Source of the DNA: Paenibacillus marchantiae
GTDB lineage: Bacteria > Bacillota > Bacilli > Paenibacillales > Paenibacillaceae
Direction of reading: 5' to 3'
Length of the DNA: 64,000 nt
NCBI RefSeq assembly: GCF_028771845.1
Contig: NZ_CP118270.1
Coordinates: 2,294,001-2,358,000, forward strand
Shown here: positions 25,094 through 33,603 of the stretch, piece after piece
How positions within the stretch are numbered: the stretch's first letter is position 1
How the letters are laid out: the number at the start of each line of letters is the position of its first letter
Program-made: the position numbers and the translations under genes
Notes under the pieces: generated by a model
The model's database searches: none
Told to the model about the DNA's origin: nothing
What the model saw: the letters and a program-made list of their open reading frames with translations, nothing else

Positions 25094-26905
25094 ATGCGAT
25101 TTAAGAGAGCTGCCACACCGCTCGTCGCTCTGTTCATGTCGGTCACATTGTTTGCCGGATGCCAAAGTGTTCAGCCGCCATCAGTAAGTGAACCACAAGG
25201 GACGGTGGATACACCGACCACGACAACCCAGAACGAACCTGCACCTCAGACCAACAAGGAGACACCACGTAATGAGACCTTGTATATCAATGGACTGCAA
25301 TGGGGGCCACCAACCAACTTCAATCTGTTGAGCGGAAATCCCGCATTTCCAGTGAATTACGGCAACTCCAGGGAACTGGTGTACGAAACCCTGTTTATGG
25401 TAAACCAGCTGGACGGTGGCCTTGAACCTCTCTTGGGCAATTCGTATGAATGGACGGATGAAACGACTCTGCGCATTGAGTTGAATGCGGATGCGAAGTG
25501 GAGCGACGGAACGGCTTTTACAGCAGATGATGTTGTATACACCTATGAACTGGGCAAAAAATACGATATCAACTGGAGCAGCTTCTGGACCTACATCAGT
25601 GAAGTGAAAGCAGATGGAGCACAGGCCGTGGAAATTAAGCTGAACCCTGATAACCCCAACAAGCTGACCGTACTGGACAGCATTGAACTGATCCCGATGC
25701 TGCCGAAGCATATCTGGGAAGAGATCGAGAAGAAGAACAATAATGATCTGACCGCGATTCGTAAAGAGGTTAATGATAATCCAGTAGGAACCGGAGCCTA
25801 TAAGCTTCATTTTTACAACGACCAGAAAATTACGATTGTCCGTGACGATAACTATTGGGGGCAGAAATTGTTCGGCAAATTGCCCGCACCGAAGTACATC
25901 ACTCACGTGATCTACAAGGATAATGCCGCAGGTGATCTGGCGTTCAAGAGTGGGCAAGTGGACGTCTCCCAGCAGTTTATCCCTCAAGTGTGGAAGATGT
26001 GGGAAGGCGGGGCTGCTGTCAAAACGTATCTGAAGGATGCGCCGTATTATCTGCCCGGTTCCATGCCAAGCATTTTCTTCAATCTGTCCAAAGCCGGACT
26101 CGATAATGCTGACGTTCGCCGTGCGATAGCCATGAGCATCAACTATGACAAAATCTCGGAGCTGGCCATGAGCGGATATTCCGCACCGATGCAGCCTTCC
26201 CTGACCTTGAACTCGGATGCCGAGTCCAAATATATTGACCAAGATGCCATCAAGTCGTTGCAATGGACGATGGATATTGAAGGAGCCAACGCTCTGCTCG
26301 ACAAGATTGGAGCAACCAAAGGTAAAGACGGCATCCGTGTTCTTAACGGCAAACGCCTTGGACCTTTCGAGGTTGAATGTCCTTACGGCTGGTCTGACTG
26401 GAACGCTGCCTTGGAGATCGTAGCGCAGAGCGCCAAGGCCATAGGGATTGAGATTCGCACCAAATTCCCGGAATCCCCGGTATGGACCAATGATCTGCAA
26501 ACCGGCAAATTCGATATTATCATGAACACGCCTGCAGGCGGGGTCAGCCCAAGCCAGCCGTGGAACCGTGCGATGACGATCATGTACTCCAAAGGGGTTG
26601 CCCCAATGGGTGAGATGGCTTTCTGGAACTGGGGACGGTACCAGAATGACCGTGCAGACGCCATTATTGAAGAGATTCCATCCGTGTCTGACGAGGCGAA
26701 GCTGAAGTCACTGTACACTGAACTGAATACCATCTGGCTGAAAGATATCCCTTCTATTCCGCTAATGTACAGACCATGGGTGTTTGACACCGTGAACGAA
26801 TCGGTTTGGAAAGGTTTCCCGACAGAAGGAGATGGCACCAACATTCCGCCGCAAATCTCGATGGACGGCGCAGGTATTAAGGCATTGTATCAGATCCACA
26901 ATTAA
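25094..26905 (+). CDS. ABC importer solute-binding lipoprotein, family 5 (Opp/Dpp fold)
   Basis: A 603-residue surface lipoprotein with lipobox LFAGC and lipidated C23, then a threonine/proline linker. The mature protein has the large family-5 binding fold (NSRELVYETLFMVNQLDGGL, WSDGTAFTADDVVYTYELGK, FFNLSKAGLDNADVRRAIAM). Most relatives bind peptides, but a branch in Thermotoga, Caldicellulosiruptor and Paenibacillus binds cello-, manno- or xylo-oligosaccharides. The cre site upstream favours the sugar branch. It heads a five-gene operon with two permeases and two ATPases. Confidence 0.92.
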   Translation: MRFKRAATPLVALFMSVTLFAGCQSVQPPSVSEPQGTVDTPTTTTQNEPAPQTNKETPRNETLYINGLQWGPPTNFNLLSGNPAFPVNYGNSRELVYETLFMVNQLDGGLEPLLGNSYEWTDETTLRIELNADAKWSDGTAFTADDVVYTYELGKKYDINWSSFWTYISEVKADGAQAVEIKLNPDNPNKLTVLDSIELIPMLPKHIWEEIEKKNNNDLTAIRKEVNDNPVGTGAYKLHFYNDQKITIVRDDNYWGQKLFGKLPAPKYITHVIYKDNAAGDLAFKSGQVDVSQQFIPQVWKMWEGGAAVKTYLKDAPYYLPGSMPSIFFNLSKAGLDNADVRRAIAMSINYDKISELAMSGYSAPMQPSLTLNSDAESKYIDQDAIKSLQWTMDIEGANALLDKIGATKGKDGIRVLNGKRLGPFEVECPYGWSDWNAALEIVAQSAKAIGIEIRTKFPESPVWTNDLQTGKFDIIMNTPAGGVSPSQPWNRAMTIMYSKGVAPMGEMAFWNWGRYQNDRADAIIEEIPSVSDEAKLKSLYTELNTIWLKDIPSIPLMYRPWVFDTVNESVWKGFPTEGDGTNIPPQISMDGAGIKALYQIHN

Positions 26906-26931
26906 GGAACTCATATTGAATCAGGACACGA

Positions 26932-26951
26932 TGAAGTGACACGCCACTTCA
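26932..26951 (+). other. Intercistronic stem-loop after the binding-protein gene
   Basis: TGAAGTG and CACTTCA form a seven-base stem around six bases, without a T run. Such hairpins often protect the binding-protein part of the transcript from decay, raising its level over the downstream membrane subunits. Confidence 0.5.
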
Positions 26952-26994
26952 GACATAAGGCCCTTATCCGCTAAACTTGGGGGTGCTAAATCCT

Positions 26995-28005
26995 ATGAAT
27001 GCCTATTCCAGATATGTCGCCAAAAAAGTATTCTGGTACGGCCTGACCCTGGTCATTGCCATCGGACTGAATTTTATTTTGCCTAGACTGATTGAAGGTA
27101 ACCCGGTGAGCATGATCGCTTCCAAAATGACGTCAGGGATGACTGACTCGGATTCCATCAAGCGGGTGTATGAGACGTTTACGGTTGAATTCGGCATTGA
27201 TCAGCCACTATGGACCCAATTCGGCATCTATTTGAAAAATCTGTTCACAGGCAATCTGGGCACTTCCTTTGGACTGTATCCGAAGCCTGTGACGGACATT
27301 CTGGCCTCCGCCGTCCCTTGGACGGTGGGGCTTCAACTTCCGGCCATCCTGGTCGGCTGGATCATTGGTAATTTGCTCGGTGCGATTGCAGCGTACCGGA
27401 AAGGTGTTTTTGATAAAGTACTGTTTCCGGTAGCTTTATTTATCAATTCCATTCCTTTTTTTACTCTGGCTATTATTATGCTGTATGTCTTTGCGTTATC
27501 ACTGAAATGGTTCCCTTTATCGGGCGGATATGACTTCCAGATGGTACCGCAGCTGAGCTTCGACTTTATCATGTCCGTGGTTCGCCACCATACCTTGCCG
27601 TTCCTCTCCATCGTGCTTGTGACCATTGGTGGTCAGGCCATTGGCATGCGGGAGATGTCCATCTATGAGCTCAATTCAGACTATGTGTTATACAGTAAAC
27701 TGCTGGGTATTCGCGACGGCCGAATTGCGCGTTATGTGTTCCGTAACGCTATGCTGCCGCAAATTACGGGACTTGCGCTCTCCATCGGTACGATGGTCGG
27801 TGGGTCACTCATCTGTGAGATTGTCTTCAGTTATCCAGGCATCGGCACATGGTTGTTCACGGCCATAAGGCAACTGGATTACCCACTAATCTCGGGGTGT
27901 ACGCTGCTGATTGCCATTGCTGTATTGCTTGCAAATTTCACTATTGATGTCATCTACGGTTTCATTGACCCGCGCATCAAGGCCGCTCAAATGGAGGAAC
28001 AGTGA
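26995..28005 (+). CDS. ABC importer permease, DppB/OppB type
   Basis: First membrane subunit of the Opp/Dpp-type importer, 336 residues with six membrane helices. The N-terminal helix plus the NPVS segment and the large outside loop are typical of OppB, as are the coupling loop [20 protein letters not shown] and the ending [20 protein letters not shown], followed by [12 protein letters not shown] 26995 is chosen because GGGGGT lies about ten bases before it; the TTG at 26977 sits inside that ribosome site. Confidence 0.93.
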   Translation: MNAYSRYVAKKVFWYGLTLVIAIGLNFILPRLIEGNPVSMIASKMTSGMTDSDSIKRVYETFTVEFGIDQPLWTQFGIYLKNLFTGNLGTSFGLYPKPVTDILASAVPWTVGLQLPAILVGWIIGNLLGAIAAYRKGVFDKVLFPVALFINSIPFFTLAIIMLYVFALSLKWFPLSGGYDFQMVPQLSFDFIMSVVRHHTLPFLSIVLVTIGGQAIGMREMSIYELNSDYVLYSKLLGIRDGRIARYVFRNAMLPQITGLALSIGTMVGGSLICEIVFSYPGIGTWLFTAIRQLDYPLISGCTLLIAIAVLLANFTIDVIYGFIDPRIKAAQMEEQ

Positions 28006-28006
28006 T

Positions 28007-28843
28007 ATGAAGCATTCGATCTCTATTTTGCTGAAGTCACCCAAATTCATGATCGGCGCGGTGACTTTTGTCGGCATGCTGCTCTTGGTTACGATCTATC
28101 CGCTCATTAATCGCAGTGATCCCCTTGAGATGATTGCGATGGCGTTCCAGCCACCTGGCGATGGCCTGCTATTAGGATCGGACAATTTTGGACGGGATAT
28201 TTTCCTTGAATTGATGTATGGCATCCAGACATCCGTACGTGTGGGGCTGATTGCAGGTGTGTTTGCAACCGTTATCGGTCTGGTTATGGGCCTGGTGTCG
28301 GGATATATCGGGGGAATGCTAGATAACTTTCTGACGGCGATCACCAATATTTTCATTGTTATTCCTTCGTTCATCATCCTGATCTTGATCTCGGTCAGCA
28401 TTGATTCACGCAGTTCCCTGGTGACGGCGATCATTATCGGTATAACCAGCTGGCCTTGGACGGCCCGGGCTGTGCGAGCCCAGACGACATCTCTGCGTAG
28501 CCGGGATCATGTGCATATTGCGAAAATTTCGGGACACAGTACGCCGCGTATCATTATCCATGAGATTTTGCCCTATATCGCGTCTTATGTGGTGATGGCT
28601 TTTGTGCTCCAGACGGCATCGGGCATTCTGTCCGAAGCATCCATCTCCATGCTGGGACTGGGGCCGTATAATACGATCTCGCTCGGCATTCTTATGAACT
28701 GGGCACTGGTGTTTGAAGCGCCAGTAGCAGGGGCGTGGTGGGCGTTCATTCCTGCGGCGCTGGCGATTGCCGTCATTACCTTCTCGCTTTATCTGATGAA
28801 TACGGGCATGGACGAAATTTTTAATCCGAAAATAAGGAGCTAA
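28007..28843 (+). CDS. ABC importer permease, DppC/OppC type
   Basis: Second membrane subunit, 278 residues. The first helix is followed by [20 protein letters not shown], the signature segment of OppC proteins (normally GTDxxGRDxxSRxxYG), and later by the coupling loop [23 protein letters not shown] 28007 is used: GGAGG lies nine bases before it and it follows the upstream stop by one base, whereas the longer frame overlaps the first permease by almost 100 bases. Completes the channel with the preceding gene. Confidence 0.93.
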   Translation: MKHSISILLKSPKFMIGAVTFVGMLLLVTIYPLINRSDPLEMIAMAFQPPGDGLLLGSDNFGRDIFLELMYGIQTSVRVGLIAGVFATVIGLVMGLVSGYIGGMLDNFLTAITNIFIVIPSFIILILISVSIDSRSSLVTAIIIGITSWPWTARAVRAQTTSLRSRDHVHIAKISGHSTPRIIIHEILPYIASYVVMAFVLQTASGILSEASISMLGLGPYNTISLGILMNWALVFEAPVAGAWWAFIPAALAIAVITFSLYLMNTGMDEIFNPKIRS

Positions 28844-28847
28844 GACC

Positions 28848-29960
28848 ATGAACCAACCTATACTTCAGGTCAGCGGTCTGAAAACCTATTACCGTACCCG
28901 GCTCAAGGAGAATGTCTTTGCCGTCGACGGGGTGGAGTTCGGACTGAAAGAAGGGCAGACGCTGGGCATTGCAGGTGAATCGGGCTGTGGAAAATCGACG
29001 CTGGCGCTCAGCCTGATGGGCTTTTATTTCCCGCCGCTTCATTATGGCAGTGGTTCGATCCGGATTAATGGTACCGATATTATGCAGCTGAACAAAGAGC
29101 AGCTTCGTTCGCGCATTCTGGGCAAGGAAATTGCTTATATTCCGCAGGCTGCCATGAATGCACTGAACCCAACGCTGCGTATTATCAGGTTTATTGAAGA
29201 TATCATGAAGGAGCATCGTCCGGAGATGAAACGGTCGGATGTGCGGAAGATGGCTACGGAGCGCTTCCAATCACTGAACTTGTCGCCGGATGTGCTGGAT
29301 ATGTATCCAAATGAATTATCCGGCGGCATGAAGCAGCGAACGGTTATCGCCATCTCAACAATTCTGAATCCCAACGTGCTCATTGCGGATGAACCTACTT
29401 CGGCACTGGATGTAACCTCCCAGAAGGCGGTCATTCGTCTATTGAAGGATTTGTTGAAGCGCAAAGTAATCAAATCACTGGTGTTCATCACGCATGAGCT
29501 GCCGTTACTGTACCATGTCACGGATGAAATTATGGTGATGTATGCCGGTGAGATTGTGGAACGAGGCACGGCAGAGCAGATGATTTTCAATCCGCTGCAT
29601 CCGTACACTCGCAAACTGATGGGCTCCATCATTGTGCCGGAAGAGGGCATGAAGGAGCACAAACTGGCTGCCATTCCTGGTGCACCACCAAATCTGAAGA
29701 ATGTGCCGGAAGGCTGCCGCTTTGCAGAGCGCTGTACACTGGTGACCGACGAGTGCCGCCAGGGCAAAATCGAGAACATTCATGTCGATGGGCGCATATA
29801 TCGCTGTCTCCTGACACCAGAAATGCTGGAGCAGATCAGGGAGCAGGAGAGCATGAACGAAGAGCCCCAGGAGAGGGAAGAAAATCAGGAGGAGAATGAC
29901 TCAAATAAAGAAGATGTCCGAGATGTTCAATCTGACACAGACGATATCGCAGACCAATGA
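28848..29960 (+). CDS. ABC importer ATP-binding protein, DppD/OppD type
   Basis: One of the two ATPases of the importer, 370 residues. Walker [10 protein letters not shown], signature LSGGMKQR, Walker [13 protein letters not shown] and switch [11 protein letters not shown] are all intact. The C-terminal oligo-HPY region with its cysteine cluster ([14 protein letters not shown]) is present, as in OppD/DppD. The last 40 residues are an unusual acidic, Glu/Asp/Asn/Gln-rich tail ([20 protein letters not shown]) not found in standard OppD, perhaps disordered. Confidence 0.93.
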   Translation: MNQPILQVSGLKTYYRTRLKENVFAVDGVEFGLKEGQTLGIAGESGCGKSTLALSLMGFYFPPLHYGSGSIRINGTDIMQLNKEQLRSRILGKEIAYIPQAAMNALNPTLRIIRFIEDIMKEHRPEMKRSDVRKMATERFQSLNLSPDVLDMYPNELSGGMKQRTVIAISTILNPNVLIADEPTSALDVTSQKAVIRLLKDLLKRKVIKSLVFITHELPLLYHVTDEIMVMYAGEIVERGTAEQMIFNPLHPYTRKLMGSIIVPEEGMKEHKLAAIPGAPPNLKNVPEGCRFAERCTLVTDECRQGKIENIHVDGRIYRCLLTPEMLEQIREQESMNEEPQEREENQEENDSNKEDVRDVQSDTDDIADQ

Positions 29961-30020
29961 AATGATTCTTTCTGGGCGTAATGGGCTCGGATCAAGGCTC
30001 CCCGAAAGGAGTGAGGTAGT

Positions 30021-30821
30021 ATGGCGATGGGCAAGGTGCTGATCAGCGGCCGCCATCTGACCAAGGTGTACGGTACAGGCAATCGCAAAAAGGCAGCCGT
30101 GGACGATGTGGGCTTTGATTTTCATGAAGGGGAGATTATCTCCATTGTCGGAGAGAGTGGCAGTGGCAAGACGACACTCGCGAAAATGATCATGGGCTTG
30201 CTCAAGGAAACGGGTGGAGCGATTGAATACGATGGCAAGCCCAGACAAATGAAGCGGTACCGTGAGCGTAAAGCCTATTGGAAGGATATACAGGCCATTT
30301 TCCAGGACCCGTTCTCTTCGTTCAACGTATTTCACCGGGTGGAAAAGCTGCTGGTGGACTGTATCAAACTTCAGGGGCTGAAGCTGAACAAAGACGAGGA
30401 ATATGCCAAAATGAAGGAAGCCTGTTCTTTCGTCAACTTGAAGTTCGAAGAGTTATACAACAAATATCCGTTTGAGCTGTCCGGTGGACAGATGCAACGG
30501 CTTATGATTGCCCGCATTTTCATGCTGCATCCTAAGGTGTTGATCGCCGATGAACCAACGTCCATGGTGGACGCATGCTCGCGTTCAACGATCCTGGATA
30601 TGCTGCTCAAGCTGCGCGATGAGAACCGCATGACGATTGTGTTTATTACGCACGACGTGGGTCTGGCTTATTATGTGAGCGACACGATCTGTATTATGGA
30701 GCATGGACGAATGGTGGAGGCGGGGAGAGCGGAGGAAGTTATTCACCATGCGGAGCATCCCTATACCAAACAATTAATCAATGACGTACCCAAAATTCAT
30801 TCTCCCTGGGTGCTCGATTGA
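30021..30821 (+). CDS. ABC importer ATP-binding protein, DppF/OppF type
   Basis: Second ATPase of the importer, 266 residues. Walker [10 protein letters not shown], signature LSGGQMQR and switch [12 protein letters not shown] are intact; Walker B reads [18 protein letters not shown], where the usual ALD of the D-loop is replaced by MVD. It is shorter than most OppF proteins because the C-terminal oligo-HPY extension is absent. Last gene of the operon; a hairpin terminator follows. Confidence 0.92.
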   Translation: MAMGKVLISGRHLTKVYGTGNRKKAAVDDVGFDFHEGEIISIVGESGSGKTTLAKMIMGLLKETGGAIEYDGKPRQMKRYRERKAYWKDIQAIFQDPFSSFNVFHRVEKLLVDCIKLQGLKLNKDEEYAKMKEACSFVNLKFEELYNKYPFELSGGQMQRLMIARIFMLHPKVLIADEPTSMVDACSRSTILDMLLKLRDENRMTIVFITHDVGLAYYVSDTICIMEHGRMVEAGRAEEVIHHAEHPYTKQLINDVPKIHSPWVLD

Positions 30822-30829
30822 CACAAATC

Positions 30830-30868
30830 AAGCCCTGGACCGTTTTGAGCGGAACAGGGCTTCTTATT
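30830..30868 (+). terminator. Terminator after the Opp/Dpp-type operon
   Basis: AAGCCCTG and CAGGGCTT pair, with a CCG/CGG inner stem, followed by CTTATT. It lies between the end of this operon and the -1 frame tail that follows the HU gene on the other strand. Confidence 0.7.
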
Positions 30869-30889
30869 GTCCAAGATGAAAGGTTCGTT

Positions 30890-31102
30890 TTAGCGAGTGG
30901 GTAGTTGTGGTGTCTGTGCAGACTCTGTTGATGGGGGTGTTGAATGGGTGTGATCTTCCGCGTTATTCTGGTTTGTCTGCTTGCCCGAATAAAAGTTAAT
31001 GATATCATCAACCGTAGAAAACACGACATTTACATCAAAATGTTCGTTGTGTGTTTGAATAAAAACCTCTTTTCCGATCTTGTTGTTGCTGTTTAGTTTA
31101 AA
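30890..31102 (-). other. Candidate -1 frameshift site and 68-codon tail frame after HU
   Basis: The last two sense codons of the HU gene lie in the heptamer T TTA AAC (31096-31102), directly followed by TAA. Slipping back one base there would read on through a frame that stays open for 68 codons, to a TAA at 30890. The tail would start LNSNNKIGKEVFIQTHNEHF and end in a Thr/Pro/Ser/Gln-rich stretch. No ATG, GTG or TTG could start this frame separately before the tail. It may also be chance or a decayed gene; no strong downstream stem was seen. Confidence 0.35.
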
Positions 31103-31365
31103 GCTTCTTTCATTGTTAATCCTGCTGTGAATACAGGAACTTTACCTGCTGGAAGTTGAATTTCCTTACCAGTTCGACGGCTTTTACCCATACGTGCTTC
31201 ACGATTACGCACTTCGAATTTGCCGAATCCCACCAGTTGAACCTCTTTACCTTCTTTTAAAGCTTCCAAAATCGAATCCAGTACAACCGTTACGGCCTTT
31301 TCAGCGTTCTTTTTGGAGAATCCGCCGTTTTTGGCTACTTCTGTGATCAATTGTTCTTTATCCAT
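31093..31365 (-). CDS. HU-family DNA-binding protein
   Basis: A 90-residue histone-like protein that bends and compacts DNA as a dimer. It begins MDKEQLITEVAKNGGFSKKN and has the HU core GFGKFEVRNREARMGKSRRT with basic beta-arms, and ends near the usual length. A proline in the arm region (IQLPAGKVPVF) matches the HU pattern. A GCGAGG ribosome site precedes it. It lies downstream of a cold-shock gene on the same strand but behind that gene's terminator. The 3' end carries the slippery heptamer described separately. Confidence 0.95.
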   Translation of the reverse strand: MDKEQLITEVAKNGGFSKKNAEKAVTVVLDSILEALKEGKEVQLVGFGKFEVRNREARMGKSRRTGKEIQLPAGKVPVFTAGLTMKEALN

Positions 31366-31465
31366 TTGTCATACCTCGCTTTTCGTTTTTGGATGATAAG
31401 TTTATGAAAGTCAGCATTTTGAAAGACGCTCTTTGAATCTATGCAAAATGCTCATGTAATAAAAC

Positions 31466-31494
31466 AAAAAGCTGCCTTGTACAAGGCAGCTTTA
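31466..31494 (-). terminator. Terminator of the cold-shock gene
   Basis: AAAGCTGCCTTG and CAAGGCAGCTTT form a perfect stem around TA; on the minus strand it is followed by TTTTTGTTTT. Confidence 0.9.
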
Positions 31495-31500
31495 ATATAA

Positions 31501-31701
31501 TTAAACTTTAGTAACGTTCTCAGCCTGTGGACCACGGTTACCTTGAGTTACTTCGAATTGGACGCGTTGTCCTTCATCCAATGTTTTGAAACCGTCGCCT
31601 TGAATTGCACTGAAATGAACGAATACGTCTGTTCCTTCTTCAGTTTCGATAAAGCCAAATCCTTTGTCCGCGTTAAACCATTTCACTGTACCTGTTTGCA
31701 T
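31501..31701 (-). CDS. Cold-shock protein (CspA/CspB family)
   Basis: A 66-residue single cold-shock domain that binds single-stranded RNA and DNA. Both RNA-binding motifs are intact: KGFGFIE (RNP1) and DVFVHF (RNP2), and the opening [18 protein letters not shown] is typical. A GGAGGAA ribosome site precedes ATG. The promoter at 31823-31851 implies an untranslated leader of about 115 bases, as usual for cold-induced csp messages whose structure controls translation. Confidence 0.96.
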   Translation of the reverse strand: MQTGTVKWFNADKGFGFIETEEGTDVFVHFSAIQGDGFKTLDEGQRVQFEVTQGNRGPQAENVTKV

Positions 31702-31796
31702 GTAGTTCCTCCAAAAAATAAGTTTTTAAACGACCATTTTGAAAAGGTTAATTTTAGAATCAACGCTAATCAGGTATATTCAACCCACAGACTTGA

Positions 31797-31845
31797 TGTC
31801 CGCTAATGTATCGATTAATATGATAATACCATGTCCGCTAATATA
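31797..31845. repeat. Pair of 15-base direct repeats in the csp/recombinase intergenic region
   Basis: ATGTCCGCTAATGTA (31797-31811) and ATGTCCGCTAATATA (31831-31845) differ at one base and are 34 bases apart, about three helical turns. They flank the -10 box of the csp promoter and lie just before the recombinase gene. Confidence 0.6.
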
Positions 31846-31851
31846 AGTCAA
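31823..31851 (-). promoter_or_regulatory. SigA-type promoter of the cold-shock gene
   Basis: On the minus strand TTGACT and TATTAT are separated by exactly 17 bases, placing the start of transcription about 115 bases before the csp start codon. Confidence 0.7.
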
Positions 31852-31870
31852 GATTTGGAGGTTTTTTCTA

Positions 31871-32797
31871 ATGGATAAGGGTTCAGGTACTTCGGTACAA
31901 GGGGAAATGGTTGTTCAGGAATTCATACATATGCTTACGAACCAGGGAGAATTGACTCCCAAAACCTTGAAGGAATATGCGAGTGATTTGAAGCATTTTA
32001 CCGAATGGTATATAGGGAACGATTCTCGGAGTGAAGAGATTTCATTTCGAATCGAAGACGTGCACACATCGACTTTGGTCCGTTATCGGGAAGATTCACA
32101 AAAGGTAATGCAATTGAAGCCGTCTACCATTAATCGCAGACTGATTACATTGAAGCGTTTTTTTAAGTGGGCTTCATCGGAAGCCAGGATCAAGAGTAAT
32201 CCTTCCAAACCTTTGAAATTCATTCCGGAAGACAAGGTTAGCCCCCGCCGAATGACCACCGAGGAAGAACAATCATTCATATCTGCCGTCGAAGACGGTA
32301 ACTCGCTTCGGGATCAGACTATCCTTACCCTCATGTTTCATACCGGTATACGAACGATGGAGATATGCAACCTCGCTCCCGGTGATATTGAATTGGGCAA
32401 ACGAAGCGGGCAACTTACCGTGCGGGCCGATAAACGAAACGGTCAACGGAAAATTCCGCTGAACATGACATGTATTGCTTTATTGAAGATGTACATGGTT
32501 GGCCTCGCACCGGATAGTCCTTACCTGTTTCCTTCCGAGAAAACCAGTGATCGCTTAACGGAGAGGGCGCTGCGCCATTTGATCAAAAAGGTGATGACTA
32601 CAGCCGGTCTGGAAGGGCTAAGTTCCCATGATCTGCGTCATCGGTTCGGATACGCTATGGCCGAGCATACACCACTGCATCGCTTGGCAGAAATGATGGG
32701 GCATATCAATCCGGATACCACGATGATTTATGTGAAGGGGTTAAATGCCAATTTATCTTTGTCAGCAGAAGAGGATGGAGAAACGGAACCGCATTAA
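31871..32797 (+). CDS. Tyrosine recombinase / site-specific integrase (XerC/XerD-like)
   Basis: A 308-residue recombinase with a SAM-like N-terminal core-binding domain (about 10-115) and a catalytic domain. The active-site set is complete: R161 in HTGIRTMEI, a beta-hairpin lysine in the RADKRNGQRK stretch, H253 and R256 in SHDLRHRFG, H278 in MGHINPDTT and nucleophile Y287 in MIYVKG. RBS TTGGAGG. It stands alone, divergent from csp, without phage genes, excisionase or obvious attachment site. It may be an Xer paralogue or a leftover of an integrated element. Confidence 0.92.
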   Translation: MDKGSGTSVQGEMVVQEFIHMLTNQGELTPKTLKEYASDLKHFTEWYIGNDSRSEEISFRIEDVHTSTLVRYREDSQKVMQLKPSTINRRLITLKRFFKWASSEARIKSNPSKPLKFIPEDKVSPRRMTTEEEQSFISAVEDGNSLRDQTILTLMFHTGIRTMEICNLAPGDIELGKRSGQLTVRADKRNGQRKIPLNMTCIALLKMYMVGLAPDSPYLFPSEKTSDRLTERALRHLIKKVMTTAGLEGLSSHDLRHRFGYAMAEHTPLHRLAEMMGHINPDTTMIYVKGLNANLSLSAEEDGETEPH

Positions 32798-32850
32798 AGT
32801 ACATGCAGCACTCTTTATGAGGCATTACGAATGGATATAGGATCAATGAT

Positions 32851-32886
32851 GCCCTGACCCACTTCAAGTGGATGAGGGTTGTTTGG
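32851..32886. terminator. Weak convergent hairpin after the recombinase gene
   Basis: CCCT..CCACTT and AAGTGG..AGGG can pair with internal mismatches, followed by TTGTTT. It overlaps the last codons of the facing gene. Confidence 0.4.
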
Positions 32887-33385
32887 TTATCCAAGAATGA
32901 CTTACATCCCATTCAGGCTTGTTGTTTGCATTAATTTGCGATTCTAATGTAATCATGGCATAGGTTCCATCAAGCTTTTCCCAACAAAGTATCGCCTTTG
33001 TATGATCGGGATGTAAAAGCAAGGCAGACATGACATCTCCGTTTTCCAGCATGGTTCTTCGTTCGTTACTATAATAGGCAGCGATGAAGGAAGAGTGATC
33101 TTTATGGGAAAGGGTGTTTAATGAATCCTCCAAGCTGTAAAACAGTTTCCATTCAGTTATATTCTCCTTCTCACTATTCTCATTCAGCGTGGTACGTATC
33201 GCCTTTATTCCTCCCCTCCATGATTTTGTTAATTTCTCTTGAAGTTCTTGAGGTTGGTTCTCCCAGAGTGAAGACTCGGTGGATGCTTCAAATCGATCGG
33301 TTCGAATTGTCTCCGTGATTGCACCGCTGCAAATTAATATTGCGGCAATACCGGTCGTTATCATTCCGGATTTCAAGTAATTCAT
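32864..33385 (-). CDS. Hypothetical membrane-anchored or secreted protein
   Basis: A 173-residue protein I do not recognise. It starts MNYLKSGMITTGIAAILICS, an uncleaved-looking signal anchor or signal peptide with a cysteine but no proper lipobox, followed by a charged, mixed helix/strand domain with a tryptophan-rich flavour (KSWRGGIKAIRTT, EWKLFYSLEDSLN, AILCWEKLDGTYAMITLESQ). Base composition is AT-richer than the neighbours downstream. It is a single-gene unit divergent from a YesN/YesM pair. No function is proposed. Confidence 0.7.
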   Translation of the reverse strand: MNYLKSGMITTGIAAILICSGAITETIRTDRFEASTESSLWENQPQELQEKLTKSWRGGIKAIRTTLNENSEKENITEWKLFYSLEDSLNTLSHKDHSSFIAAYYSNERRTMLENGDVMSALLLHPDHTKAILCWEKLDGTYAMITLESQINANNKPEWDVSHSWITKQPSST

Positions 33386-33452
33386 CAGTTAATGGATTCC
33401 TTTCCTATTTCTCAATTTACTCCTTTCAATAATTTACCATATATTTCGTTTG

Positions 33453-33462
33453 TGAGCGCTCA
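33453..33462. promoter_or_regulatory. LacI/CcpA-type palindrome in the divergent region before yesN
   Basis: TGAGCGCTCA is a perfect palindrome typical of LacI-family operators, 142 bases before the response-regulator gene and 68 before the divergent hypothetical gene. Only 11 of 14 cre positions match. Confidence 0.4.
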
Positions 33463-33603
33463 TTATATCAATCTTATCATCTCAAAAGTAAGCGATTACA
33501 TAATTAAATTTATATTGTATATTATGATGGCAACCTTGGATCGTATCAACATATACATTATTGCTTGGGCTTAATGGCCCGTTAAATAAAGGAGGAATCT
33601 GAC

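Noticed and set aside
25181..26500. 439-codon open frame on the minus strand opposite the family-5 binding protein gene
   Set aside because: No ribosome site and no recognisable motifs; the sense frame is a complete binding lipoprotein.
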